From positions 1 to 64,000 of the forward strand of contig NADL03000011.1 in the NCBI GenBank assembly GCA_002205965.3: DNA of 64,000 nucleotides, in the 5' to 3' direction. The notes beneath the pieces are model-generated. The model did not search any database, was not told the DNA's origin, and saw only the letters and a program-made list of their open reading frames with translations. This document shows positions 35,250-45,470 of the stretch, one piece after another (position 1 is the stretch's first letter; each line of letters opens with the position of its first letter). Origin of the DNA: Kappaphycus alvarezii. Its lineage: Eukaryota > Rhodophyta > Florideophyceae > Gigartinales > Solieriaceae. The position numbers were made by a program, and so were the translations under genes.

Positions 35250-35885
35250 AATGCAAGGCGCCTATCTCGGCGACCATGCCGCTGATCTGTGTAACAAAGG
35301 TCTCGGTTGGAGAACCGCCACGAAGCAGTGGCAAAAGTGCTCGGCAAAGACCTGTTCAAAGCCGCTGGAGCTGGCGTCCACTATGAAGTCCGTATTTACT
35401 TCCCGGACTGGACGCCCGACCTGCCGACATACTCGTCCACCCGACTACTTCTCCGGAAAACCCTACGCCTTCTCTCCCGGTTGCATCTGACATCACAGTC
35501 TCCTCACCTTTCCAATAGTGCTTCCTATCCAAGGGAGCCCGGGAAGCGCTCGCCGCCGCCAATGCGGCAGAACGACGGAAACTGAGGGACTTTGACTTTA
35601 CCGAAATCGCCGCCATTCCTGGCCATGCTTCACCGGAACGCCCGCTTCTCGGCTGGCAGTTTGTCCCGCTAGCCTTTGATTCCCTGGGATGCCCCTCCGA
35701 GACCACATCAAGGTGGTCGACAAGTATGCGGCCGCCATCGCGCCCCGTCTAGGAAGCTTTAAGGCAAAGGTATCCTCTCGGCTTTATCAAAATCTCAGCT
35801 ATGCCACTTGGGCCACGTGTGCAGCTTCAGCGATTGGTCGTAGCCCGCAACATGCAGAAGTTTGCCTCCCGCTCCAAAGGTAGTC
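35250..35885 (+). pseudogene. Family A RT element, C-terminal domain, copy 2
   Basis: The segments LFKAAGAGVHYEVRIYFPDW (35,336) and SDITVSSPF (35,488, another frame), then AREALAAANAAERRKLRDFD (35,541) and GWQFVPLAFDSLGCPSE (35,652), match copy 1 at 26.24-26.6 kb in order. The end, LYQNLSYATWATCAASAIGR then SPQHAEV, also matches copy 1. Three or more frame changes occur. The RT domain is missing, so this is a 5'-truncated remnant, as expected for target-primed retrotransposition. It lies just outside the left inverted repeat of the MULE. Confidence 0.6.
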
Positions 35886-35937
35886 AATTTTTGGCCCTTT
35901 ACGAGTATTGAAGAAAATTAACGAGTAAACCTAGACT

Positions 35938-36133
35938 GTACACTTCCTGTAATAAGTACAGTACCACCAGAAAAATGCAAATATTTTTAACAAAACTTTG
36001 GTTTCTTTAAAACAAATCGGCCTAAACCCATTTAATTTGATGCAGAGATTTTGGGCAAAGTCAATTTGGATTTGGTCAATTACTTCGTTAATTTTTTATC
36101 AAAGGCTACCCGAGTGCCTGTAAAAAGTATAGG
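35938..36133 (+). repeat. Left long terminal inverted repeat of the 6.7-kb MULE
   Basis: This segment is similar to the reverse complement of 42,444-42,633 over nearly its full length. Shared blocks, in order, are cctgtaataagtacagtacc, gtttctttaaaa, aaacccatttaa, aaaggctac and taaaaagtat. The blocks keep the same spacing within a few bases. Inverted orientation at both ends of a transposase region is what a long MULE TIR should look like. Confidence 0.75.
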
Positions 36134-36509
36134 CCCACTCCGTTCTGGAGAACACTGGGGCCAATTATGGAAGGGTCATTTCCAAAACAAATTGTGACAA
36201 GATGGGTTTTCGGGTCTTTCCATTGTGACATGCATAGAATTGACACTCTTTATTGCGATAAGTCTATATGTGTTAAAACGCAATGCGGCAATCACGGACT
36301 TGGTATACGACTTGTAGACAATATGGCGACAATTATTGGATTTGTTCATAAACCATGTGAGTAAGAAAATTAAACAGACTCTAACTGTGACATATACCGA
36401 AAGATAGAGGAGCGACCAGTAAAATGCAAAGACGAACAGTGACATTCCTTTAGTTACTCGGACATGGCAGATAATACTTCCAAAACAACCAAAGTTTACA
36501 AGTGATCAG
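36134..36509. other. MULE 3' non-coding region
   Basis: This stretch lies between the inner end of the left inverted repeat and the last recognisable transposase frame. Two short frames (36,167-36,364 plus; 36,176-36,445 minus) have no recognised feature. Confidence 0.35.
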
Positions 36510-38430
36510 TTAAATACCGTCGCGCGTGTTCTCATCGACACCGAACACCTGACGCAGTGGACAGTTACTGGCATTGTGATCAGGGCGACCACACAAAGAA
36601 CAGTTGTGCGTGCAGCGACGACTGTGTGCAGGCCCTTGCTCATACCAGTGAGCTTCTATTTTCCCTGCATTTTCCGTGTGACAACCGCGTGGAGAAGGTA
36701 TCGCCTTTGGGATTTGAAGATTGTGTCTTATAGCAACAAGACGCCGGGCTGTAGTCTTCAAGTCTGTTTCGGTGTACAGCGTTGGAAAATGGAAAATACA
36801 AATGTTATGTTGCCGTATTGCGTCTTCCAGGTGTCGACCAAATGTCGATTTTCAATAAAACAATACAAGCTAGACGAAACGTACTTCTCACATAAGACAG
36901 CTACCCAGTGATAGCAAGGAAGACCAGAACTATTTTGGCTGTAGGTACAGCACGTAGAGGGGGTTTGATACTCTTTGCTTAATATTAAATGATGAAGGAC
37001 AGAGCAATCAGAAACGCTGCGCGCTTTAACTTCCATCTGTGCAGTTACGTCGAACCATTTAACAGTACCTTGGTAAGCTCTTGACCGCTGAATGAGATTT
37101 GGCAATATCTTTTGTAAATTAGGTGGAACTGGATCTCTGGTTGAAGTCGCAACAGACTGCCGGCGGAGGAAGTTCTCACGTTGAGTCAAGAAAACCATTT
37201 CCAGCATCTTTTGTGGTTCAAAAGATCTTATGTGACTACGTAAAGCTGCTACCATACCGCTCTCTGCTCTTTGCGACGTGTTCACAGTATCCTGCTCCTA
37301 TGCAGTTCGGAGTCATCAAACCGTCCGAGATAATTGAGCCGTGTCATGGAATACCCAGCCTTAATGGTGGTTAATTCAGCCACACTAGGTGCATATAAAT
37401 CTCTGCCATGAAGATAGAGCCCTGCACTCTTGGCAATTCCCAGTCTCGGACACAGAATTTTCCGGACATGAAGGGGATCTAGGAAAATTTTAGCATGGTA
37501 CATGTTTCGTCTGTAGGCTGTATCTATAGCCTTCTCCTGATCCACAGTAGTTGTACGATCTGCTAAATCAAATCCCTTAATCTCTTTGCAGGCCGCTAAA
37601 ACCTCTGTCAATATCTCTAGACACTTAGATCAGACGAAGTGTGCAAAGCAGAGCGGAAACAAGTGATTATGGGGTGTCATGACCGAGAACCTCCGAGAAT
37701 TTTCCGCCAGATCTGTTGCCAACACCGTCGCAGTGGCCAGCATCAGCATTGCACGTCTTTCTTCCAGTCCTGCAGAGGTGTTCTGCCACCGGAGAGACAA
37801 ACTGAAACCCTCCGTTATATCTCCCGCCATCATCAATATCATCGACATCTACCTCCTACTCATCAAATGGCTTGAAATCCTCTTTCCTCTGCCCTCGACT
37901 CAATTGCACATGAATAAACTTTGCAGCTTTCACATGCTGATTCTTCATCTCTCCCCTGTCAGGATATACACCTTCACTGTATGTCCCTCTTGTCGCAGTA
38001 GGTCGGCGTAACCCTCTAATGCAGCCAAATCCGCCGTTCTATTGACCTCTAAGTAGCGATAAAATTCCCGCCTGACTGCTCTGTAATGGTAATTGGACGG
38101 TTGACGTCTATAGAATGACCTTGCTTCACCAAGTTGGCTCCCTGGGCAGTGGACATATCTGGTTTTTGGCCAAAGTCATCGAAAATGGCACGTAAAATCT
38201 GGTTTGATGTGTATGCTGATCTCCAGAATACTTTTGCGGAAACTCCATCAATATTATCGCCGTCTTGACCAAGACAGGAATTCTGATGTTGAACGTTTTT
38301 GTTCAACTTCCAAGTGCTACGACGTAGCAGCCAGTCGAATTCCGTCGTAGCGCTGCAGTTGTCATTACGGTAGACCATTTTCCCCATCTCCAACCTTTGT
38401 TCCACCCGCACCCCCTGGTACACTCCGAGA
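36510..38430 (-). pseudogene. MULE transposase, catalytic core with SWIM and CCHC zinc motifs
   Basis: Minus-strand order: an FLYWCH-like or zinc entry region (YRFTPVKLEVG then RGSWRCEKHIRAD, 38,440-38,530), KMVYRNDNCSATTEFDWLLR near 38,360, then LFPLCFAHFV at 37,630-37,660, and the catalytic stretch TTTVDQEKAIDTAYRRNMYH with IFLDPLHVRKI at 37,460-37,555. Next come EPQKMLEMVFLTQRENFLRR at 37,160, a SWIM-type motif CCTYSQNSSGLPCYHW at 36,906-36,953, and a zinc knuckle CSLCGRPDHNASNC (CX2CX4HX4C) at 36,562-36,604. The transposase cuts and joins element ends. Frame changes near 38,040, 37,620, 37,285 and 36,760 break the protein, but zinc ligands and the region around the catalytic acids are kept. 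Confidence 0.7.
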
Positions 38431-39430
38431 TTGGCAAGTATCAGCTCTAATGTGCTTCTCGCAGCGCCAACTTCCCCTGATTGTAATACCTACTTCCAAC
38501 TTGACTGGGGTGAACCTATACGACCTCCAAGAAAGGGCAGCCACACGTTCATGACGTAGTGCGGCTCTGGCCGTCTCCAATGACCTCTTCCGGCTAGCCT
38601 TTTTCTGATCCTGGCGGCGTTTCAATCTTTCTGCACTACTGAATTTTGAAAGGGTTTCCCGAAGATTTCTCTTTGGAAACTCCGCTGTTGGCTTATCATC
38701 ATCATCTATTAACACAGGCACGTACATATACAACTCGAACCCCTTATCCTCTCCATCTTGAAATTGTTCCCCTGGATATCACTTGAGCTTCCCTCAGATG
38801 TCTTATGGCCTCTTTCCTCCTCATCGCCCACAACTTCCCCATCACCTGAGGTTTCCCTGTCATCCAGTTTCTTTCCTAGAGACCCACAGACATCCAGGCT
38901 GTTATCGTCATGTACATGAAAAGACGAAAAGTTAGGACCACACTCAAACTTGGCCTAGTCAAAAACAACTTCAGGGGAGCCCTTGCATCTTCACGCTCCT
39001 GTTGAGGCTCATAGTTTGATATGACATGGTCATACTGCTCCTCCGTACTAGCTCCCGGAGTTTCCTGTCCCATTGGGACGTGTGGGCCATCTTCTATTTC
39101 ATCCTCGTTTCGTTCCTGCACATCTGGACCTGTGTATAAATCGCACTGAAGACCTTTTTCTTCCTCCGTAAATCCCCCCCCTCCGTACAGTGTTCCCCTC
39201 CCTTCTCATCTGTAGGTTGTAGGTTGTTACGCTCTATTCTTTGGCGTTCTCGACGCTGCTGCATCTCTCGCTCCTCTGAAGCCCGACGCTGCTGAGAAAC
39301 ACGACGATTATACCGTTCATTTCTTTCACGATATTTCCTTTCAGCCTGCGTCTCCTCTTTGTCATTCTCAGTTCCTTCCTCCTCACGGAAAACCACACCT
39401 TCCCGTATTTCTGAATTTTTTCTCATCTCC
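38431..39430 (-). pseudogene. MULE transposase N-terminal charged region
   Basis: The minus-strand frames have strong Glu/Arg/Gln bias: ENDKEETQAERKYRERNERY, RRVSQQRRASEEREMQQRRE and RQRIERNNLQPTDEKGGE at 39,230-39,370, consistent with a long charged helix or coiled coil. An acidic stretch, ERNEDEIEDGPHVPMGQETP, follows at 39,120, and a basic one, SAERLKRRQDQKKASRKRSL, at 38,590-38,650. Such regions precede the DNA-binding domain in many MULE transposases and may bind DNA or partner proteins. Frames change at about 39,110 and 38,750. Confidence 0.45.
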
Positions 39431-39774
39431 GATTCCTCTCCAGAGTTTTCCCAGTCTCGTTTGTACTTGAACCATCACCCTTGCCTGTTCCAATATCCAT
39501 ATTATCACTCACTTCTCTCAGGCCCGTCTTAGTTCCTTCACCGCTACCCTCGGCGATACTCTCGCCCCTCCCTCGGCATATTCCTGCTCCCCACCCCGCA
39601 TGTCATCAGATAATGTTGCTCTGGGGACTATAGATCCTGTCCTTAAATTTGCAGACCCCCACTTTTCCCTGTTACTTGAGGTGGCTTTTGCCTTTCTGAC
39701 TTTAGAATTGTACCCGCGCTCCCCGCTTCTTGATAGGATAGAGCTCCTCTTCCATCATCCGACCTACCTTTCCT

Positions 39775-40020
39775 CCATGCGTCATCAGAACCACCAGAAC
39801 TACCCCTTATCTCTCCGTCATCAGAGCCGTAACCCCTCTCTGCGTTATCAAACCCTCCCCTCCCTGCGTCATCAAAACCACCGCCCCTCTCTGTGTTCTC
39901 AGAACCACCCCCCCTTCCTGCGTCATGTCAACCACCCCTCTCCCCGTGTTATCGGAACCACCACTCCTCCCTGTGTTATCGGAACCAACGCCCTCCCCAT
40001 GTCACTGGAACCCTCCGCCG
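39775..40020 (-). repeat. Degenerate minisatellite, about 27-33 bp unit, probably coding on the minus strand
   Basis: At least eight imperfect units such as ctctgcgttatcaaaccctc, tgcgtcatcaaaaccaccgc, ccgtgttatcggaaccacca and ctgtgttatcggaaccaacg follow one another on the plus strand. On the minus strand the units encode Gly/Ser/Asp/Asn-rich repeats (GGSDNTGRSG, GGFDDAGREG, YGSDDGEIRG). The array lies between the J-domain frame and the charged MULE region on the same strand. Confidence 0.7.
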
Positions 40021-40130
40021 TCGCAGTCCTACCGCAAAGCCTCCCTTCCCCGTACACTCGCTCCACCAGAACCGCCTTGCTTGTCAGCTTGGTTCGACGA
40101 TCATCCGCAAGTCTCCGATCTCGACTTCTT

Positions 40131-40715
40131 CTAAGTTCGGGAGCCACCCTTGCTTGTTCTCTGCCAAAATTTTTTGGCTCTCCTCGTTCTCGCGATTGGT
40201 CCTAGAATGCTTACGGTTTCCACTTTCACATGCTCCTCCCAGAGTCTTGGTATCATAATGCTCCCGAAAGCAGCGTTATAACTTTCCACCCTTATGCTAT
40301 CATTCCCAATGATTTCTTATTGGTCTCTCACCAAGCAATCCAAGAGTTTCTCCTTATCGGAAGGTTCATAGGAATATACAACATCGGAAGATATCATAAA
40401 CTCAGCGATAGACCTGTTCTCGATCTCTTCGAAAGGCACCTCATTGTCTACCTGAGATTTGGCTCTGGAAAGCATTTGCATAGCACGGCTTACTGTTCTC
40501 CTGGCAGCCGCAGAACCCACCGCGAATTTGTCGGGGTGTACAAGAATCGAGAGCCGCCGGTGGCACCTCATAATATTTGCAACAGTCGGGCGGTCTGTAC
40601 GCTCAGCGTTCTGAGAATAATCCATGCAGAACACGTCCAGAAGAGGAGTTACATTGGATTCAACAGTTCCGAAGTGTCTTAGAGCTTCCCGCCTGTTCAA
40701 GGGTAATTTTCGCAT
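40131..40715 (-). CDS. J-domain (DnaJ-like) protein inside the MULE
   Basis: An ATG at 40,715 (context cacaatgcg) opens a 132-codon frame ending at a TAA at 40,317-40,319. Residues 25-93 fit a J domain: a first hydrophobic helix (TPLLDVFCMDY), helix II NIMRCHRRLSIL, the invariant HPD at residues 60-62 (40,530-40,538), and helix III RTVSRAMQMLSRAKSQVDN. J domains stimulate Hsp70 ATPase. The reading frame stays open for 61 more codons beyond the TAA to a TAG at 40,131 (FGSIMIPRLWEEHVKVETVS), which suggests the stop is a recent mutation or error, or is read through. It lies upstream of the MULE transposase on the same strand and inside the same inverted repeats. The insertion between the first helix and helix II is longer than usual, so it is a divergent J domain. 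Confidence 0.6.
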
Positions 40716-41421
40716 TGTGGTAAGAGAAAGTCCACGACTCAAAAACGGAGGTAAAAACTGGTGAGCTTGAGTGAAACAAGGAGTTTCCCAATGGGGACTT
40801 TGGCAAGAACAGGTATTTTTTCGTAGAGTGAGACCCTGGACGGTTTGTTGAGCAGGTATTTTGAGGGATACTGTCGGTTTTTTGTGGGGCTGGTGGGGGA
40901 AGAGATCCGTTGTGATTTCTCAATTTCGCGACAATTTGGCCGGCGAAATTCACAGTCTTTTATCAAAGTCGCATTGCGACTTTTGTTAGCATTTGTTTTC
41001 AGTTGTAGACATTTCGGGTCCCCAGCAAGTCTCCTGCAAGGTACATGGTAGCCGTTCTCAGTAATCTTTTCGAGTAAGAATTGTAAAAAAAACTATTGAT
41101 ACATTACGTATCTTGCGTCCTGTTTCATGGACAGTATGTCCAAATGGGTATAACGTCGAAAAAACACTGTGACATTGTGGATTTCACCCATATATTTTCA
41201 CAGTATTCCTAAATTTACCAATGGTTACACGCATGTATAAACAATCCACGACTGTTCTGACATTTCATGGAATTTCACATTGTCCACCCTACAGAAAATG
41301 GATGTGTTTCGATTAGATTCACGCTTTATCACATTACGGAAACATACAAATACAAATCTGCTTAGTTGATCCTAAAATTCTCCTTTCCAAGCTGCAGGCA
41401 ACTCATTCGCACCAACACATC
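40716..41421. other. MULE upstream region / left flank of the mariner copy
   Basis: A minus-strand frame at 40,660-40,953 overlaps the start of the J-domain frame without recognisable features. From about 41,090 the DNA becomes AT-rich and precedes the mariner ATG. The mariner left inverted repeat should lie here, but I could not match it to the right side by eye. Confidence 0.35.
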
Positions 41422-42356
41422 ATGCCGGGAGGCTCCTACTTGACCGAAAGGAGAAAGGGCATTATTGATGCCCTTCGTGGGGAGAAAATATACATTCATG
41501 CAATCTTCAAGAAACTGGGGACATATCAGAACGTAATAGGGAGCTGTTTAAAGCTCCACGCGTCATATGGCGTAAAGAAAAATTCACGAAGGCCACTGAA
41601 AATAATAGAACATCACGTGCGTCACCTCCTCAGAGATGCCTTATGGCAACATATTTCAGCTCTGTCGCTCCACAAGGAACTCCCTCTGATCATAAAGAAA
41701 TTATAATATGCCAAGTGTTGGAATTAATTGGAATATATCAGTTTTGAAGAACAAAGCATGTATATATCCTCACAGAGACACACAAGTCAAACTCCGGAAG
41801 TGTAATCGGGAACATGATACATGGAATATGGACAAATGGCGTAAAAACGTTCTCGTAGATGATAAAAAGCTTAATTCAGATGGTCCAGATGGCTCGGCGG
41901 GGTACTGACATCACCTAGATAAAGAAAAATATCTTTATCTACGCGTCAGCAGGGTGGTAGATCCATAATTGTGTCGGGGACTTTTTCAGTTTCGGAGAAG
42001 AGCTATTTGGCCTTTTTAGTGGAAGAAAGGATGTCAAAGCCTACTACAGAACTATAGAGGTCCATTTATTGCCGTTAAATGCACAGTATGATACTCTAGA
42101 CTGGATATTTTAGCAGGATGGAGCGCCTATCCATTTGTTAAACCATTCGAGAAAATTGTTTTACGGTAATAATACTGCTTCTTTACCTTGATCTGTTCGT
42201 CACCTTGATCTTAATGCAATGGATAATTCATTTCCTATCCTTGCTAGGAAATTTTACCCAAAGAATAGGCAGTTTCAATCAGTCAGTGAGTTGAAAGAAT
42301 ATACTCAGTCCCTATGGGATGGACTGGACATTTCACTTCCCGCAAAACTAGCATAA
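41422..42356 (+). pseudogene. Tc1/mariner (Tc3-like) transposase, nested in the MULE
   Basis: The frame opens at an ATG with MPGGSYLTERRKGIIDALRG, a helix-turn-helix start typical of Tc3-like transposases, and continues KKNSRRPLKIIEHHVRHLLR. The first catalytic region reads DKWRKNVLVDDKKLNSDGPD near 41,830-41,890, the second QDGAPIHLLNHSRKLFY near 42,115, and the third RHLDLNAMDNSF near 42,205, where the usual Glu is Asp. STRQQGGRSIIVSGTFSVS lies between. Four or more stops or shifts interrupt it. The transposase would cut and paste the element at TA sites. Its opposite orientation to the MULE genes supports a later insertion. Confidence 0.7.
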
Positions 42357-42443
42357 ATCCTCCCGAAAGGTTTGTAGATGTACAGAAGAATGTAACACTA
42401 ACTACTAGTTTGTCAAGACAATGTCCATCTATTCGGTGGTTCC

Positions 42444-42633
42444 ATACTTTTTAAAGGCTCTCTTGTAGCCTTTTGTAGAAAATGAAACAATTAATTTTCC
42501 AAATGCAAATTTACTTTTCAAAACGTCTTCCGCATCCACTTAAATGGGTTTTGGCCGCTTTTAAAGAAACAGCGTTTTTGCAGGAAAGATTTGCTTTTTT
42601 CGGGTGGTACTGTACTTATTACAGGCAGTGTAC
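42444..42633 (-). repeat. Right long terminal inverted repeat of the 6.7-kb MULE
   Basis: The reverse complement aligns with 35,938-36,133. It contains cctgtaataagtacagtacc, gctgtttctttaaaagcggcc, aaaacccatttaa and aaaggctacaagagagcct in the same order and spacing as the left copy. Its outer edge is at the gtac near 42,633. Confidence 0.75.
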
Positions 42634-43059
42634 CTCAGGGGCGATCTATGATCATTTAAACGTCGGCAATTTGGAAACCAGAAATTGTGATTGCTCCATA
42701 ATTTCCACTTTTCCAACTGTTCTCCATTCTATGATCCCCGAAAGAAAAACTGATTTCAGATGTCAGCATGACATCGGAGTGTCATAATGTTATATATTGG
42801 CGCGTTGATCCGAGATCTATTTCCTAAACGAGAGAAGTTTTTTTTGGCAACAATAGCATTCGGTAGCATGTTTTCGCCGCACGTATGGTTTCATTCCTAC
42901 CAAGATAATTCGAGCGTCTCGTTTGAAGATCAGCTTACATTCGGAAGCTGACAATGTCTGACCGTAGAAAGACGAAGACGTTTCAAGTATTTCTTCCATT
43001 CTTGCTTTTGACTGTAACGTCGGAAGTAGCTAATTCCTTCGATTTCGCAAAGGAGGCAT

Positions 43060-43990
43060 CATTACCAAGCGCCGGGAATTCGATTTAAATGACCACATCA
43101 TCGAAATTGGAGAGGATTTGTGTAAATGTCTCTATCGCGTCGATGTCCGCCAATTAAAACAGTTGTGTGATCTATTAAAGCCGCATCTGGACCGCCGTTA
43201 CAAGAGAACGGGACCTGGAGCAACTAAGGATGTGGAAACTATGCTTTGCATAGCGTTGAAGGATGCTTGCAGGGGCAAGTTATTTGGATGTTGGATGGCC
43301 ATACGGGGTAGCCAGGTCAACCACTTATACGATCTTTTATGAGACATTGGAAGTTCTCAATAAAGTACTACCAGCAATTCGGTTTCCAGCTTACCATCAC
43401 CCAATGCAGACAAAACGCACAGCAGTTCAGGTCAAAACGCAAAAGCCCCTTATATGGAATTGTTGCTGCATTAGATGGCATCGCGATAGCAATATCTCAA
43501 CCCAAGCTTTCCGAAACACCTGATCGTCGCAAATATTACAATAGGAAAGTTTCCTTTGTTTTGTGTTTACAAGACGCCATAGGGGCTGATTATAAGTTTC
43601 TATTTGTATCCGCAAGGCATGCGGGAGGTACACATTATTCAACAGCATTCCAGGCTACACAATTGCACGATTTTATTGAGCGAGGTTTCCTTCCGTCGTT
43701 GGGTAAAATTGCAGCAGACAACGCTTATGTGAATGGATATTATATATTAACTCCTTATGGGGGATATGGACTTTCAGTGGAACAGGATTCTTTCAATTTC
43801 TATCTTTCGTCATGCCGTATGACTGTAGAACAAGCGTTTGGGAATGCGCTTTTCCCGGTTTGGAATATTTAGGTCTCCGCTGCGCTTGGTCTTGCAAAAG
43901 ATACTCTGATCTTAATGGTGTCCTGTAAACTACACAACTTCATCATCGAGTCAAGCGATCTGTCCTACTTCGACAGTCTGGAGTTGCGGA
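43060..43990 (+). pseudogene. PIF/Harbinger-type DDE transposase
   Basis: The N-terminal part reads LCKCLYRVDVRQLKQLCDLL, then KPHLDRRYKRTGPGATKDVE (43,115-43,230), with a frame change near 43,300. The catalytic domain is open for 177 codons to 43,872: YGIVAALDGIAIAISQPKLS (first Asp, 43,463), YYNRKVSFVLCLQDA, LGKIAADNAYVNGYYILTPY (second Asp, 43,711) and RMTVEQAFGNALF (Glu, 43,830). The tail SCKLHNFIIESSDL continues past the stop in another frame. All three acidic residues are present, so the catalytic core may be recent. Harbinger elements usually also encode a Myb-like helper. One such frame occurs 7 kb away at 51.1 kb but is not clearly part of this copy. Confidence 0.7.
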
Positions 43991-44413
43991 TGAAAATAAT
44001 GTTGCTGGCATGCCAATCGTGTATTTGAAAATGGTTTGCATACCGAACAGCATATACAAAGAAGCATACAAAGAAGAAGGGAGAACTCATATGTACGAGA
44101 TAGTGTCGCCAGTCTCTCAGGCTTCTAGGACTTATAAGGCCGCGCACAAGGCGATAGTATCCTTTTCAATACTGTAGCTTCAGAAACAGAATTTGTTTGG
44201 TCAATCTCTCTACTTTGAGCTTTTAACTGGTATGAAGTTTCGAAATGTCAGCCATAAGACCTTGACAATCTGGTCGTAAATCACTTTCTCATCTGGATAC
44301 TCGGCGTCTTTTGCCATACCCTTCGCCTGTGTGATCACGGATAACAGTGACTGTGTTGATCGTCCCTTTGCTTCCTCAGCCTCATAACGCGCGTTTATCT
44401 CTTTCGGACTCTT

Positions 44414-45470
44414 CTATTTCCCTTGCGACATCCTCCGAGCATGGTTTAAAGGCAGAAGATAGCTCCTGCATGGCCACAATGCTAATTTACTGTCTTTCAC
44501 GCCTCCGCTTTCTGCCTGAGGACAGTTACGGCGTGACCCCACTTCCGACATCTTCTTCGCGTTGAGAATCAGTTTGTAGAGTGCATGTTGCCAACGGCTG
44601 CAATATGTAGTGTGTTTGTAGGAAACAGTAGGCATACATTAAATAGCTTTTCCCGTTGGTGAAAAAAAAAGAACTATTCCGGATCACATTGTCCTGACGC
44701 TTCATATTTGGAAAAAAATGATCCGTAAACGGACTTGAATGACGCAAAATTACGTTTTAAACGCCACCGTATCGTTCATAGGGACGAACAGAAGGGTCTA
44801 GACTGAGAATGTCATCTCTTGTAACCCCTCCTGCTAAAACTGATAATGCACGTGGTTGAAACTTGGTATAATTAAATAACGGGGCTATGTTATCGGTCCA
44901 AGGATCTATGGGTTCTCCATCCAACCCTGGTCGCGTCCTTGTTCCATTAATTGAGCTCTAACTGTCGTCATCCTGTAATCAGCCAAAACAAGCAGCAAGC
45001 GGTAATATTCCCAACAGTAATCTCTGGTCCGAGTGTCGTCGTCGGATTTTCGTTGCGTTCTTTCTGTAATGTAGGAAGACCAGGCACAACTTCCCCGTTT
45101 TCAAAAACTGGAAGGTCCCCCCTTTGCCAAATAGTATTCTCTATGCCTTGGGTGCTTTTTTTAGTCTTGATGACAGATGGTGGAATACTGACAAAATGTT
45201 CGGTTGTCGTGGGTATCGGCAACCAAGGACCTTCACAACTACCCAAAACACAAAGGGCCATCTCAACTGAAAATGAATGTTGCACCATCTTTGTAGCAAC
45301 TATATTCCTCTTTGTACCAACGATGGCGCCTTTGGTCTACATTACCACTACTGGCCGTAAGACCAAGATAGGCATCGACTTAGCAGCATTGGAATGGTAT
45401 AAGCAAATGAGGCACCCGAGAGTAGTGCGCTATTTCAGAGTTACGCTCAACTTAAAGATATAATTATGTT
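44414..45470 (-). pseudogene. Unidentified minus-strand protein downstream of the Harbinger transposase
   Basis: A 106-codon minus frame at 44,968-45,288 contains EMALCVLGSCEGPWLPIPTT, IWQRGDLPVFENGEVVPGLP and TLQKERNENPTTTLGPEITV, and has protein-like composition. After its stop, shifted frames continue with GRDQGWMEN and, further down at 44,430-44,470, ELSSAFKPCSEDVAREIEES. The convergent position relative to the transposase would fit the second gene of a Harbinger element, but I cannot see a SANT/Myb signature. Function unknown. Confidence 0.35.

Larger units (their letters stand above)
35938..42633 (-). mobile_element. Mutator-like element (MULE) with long TIRs and extra coding content
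   Basis: Two inverted repeats of about 190 bp bound 6.7 kb. Inside, on the minus strand, lie a MULE transposase (36.5-39.4 kb), an acidic and repetitive coding-like region (39.4-40.1 kb) and a J-domain frame (40.1-40.7 kb). On the plus strand a Tc1/mariner copy lies close to the right repeat. Target-site duplications of 8-11 bp are expected for MULEs. The flanks next to the proposed ends (cctagactg on the left, cctcagggg on the right) are only loosely similar, so no duplication is claimed. Confidence 0.6.

Noticed and set aside
35931..35939. Possible 9-bp MULE target-site duplication cctagactg versus cctcagggg
   Set aside because: Only the first three bases and the last agree without gaps; this is too weak to claim a duplication.
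39600..40258. Two long plus-strand frames (201 and 121 codons) across the minisatellite
   Set aside because: They arise from the C-rich repeat units. The minus strand fits the neighbouring frames better, and the plus frames end without any domain.
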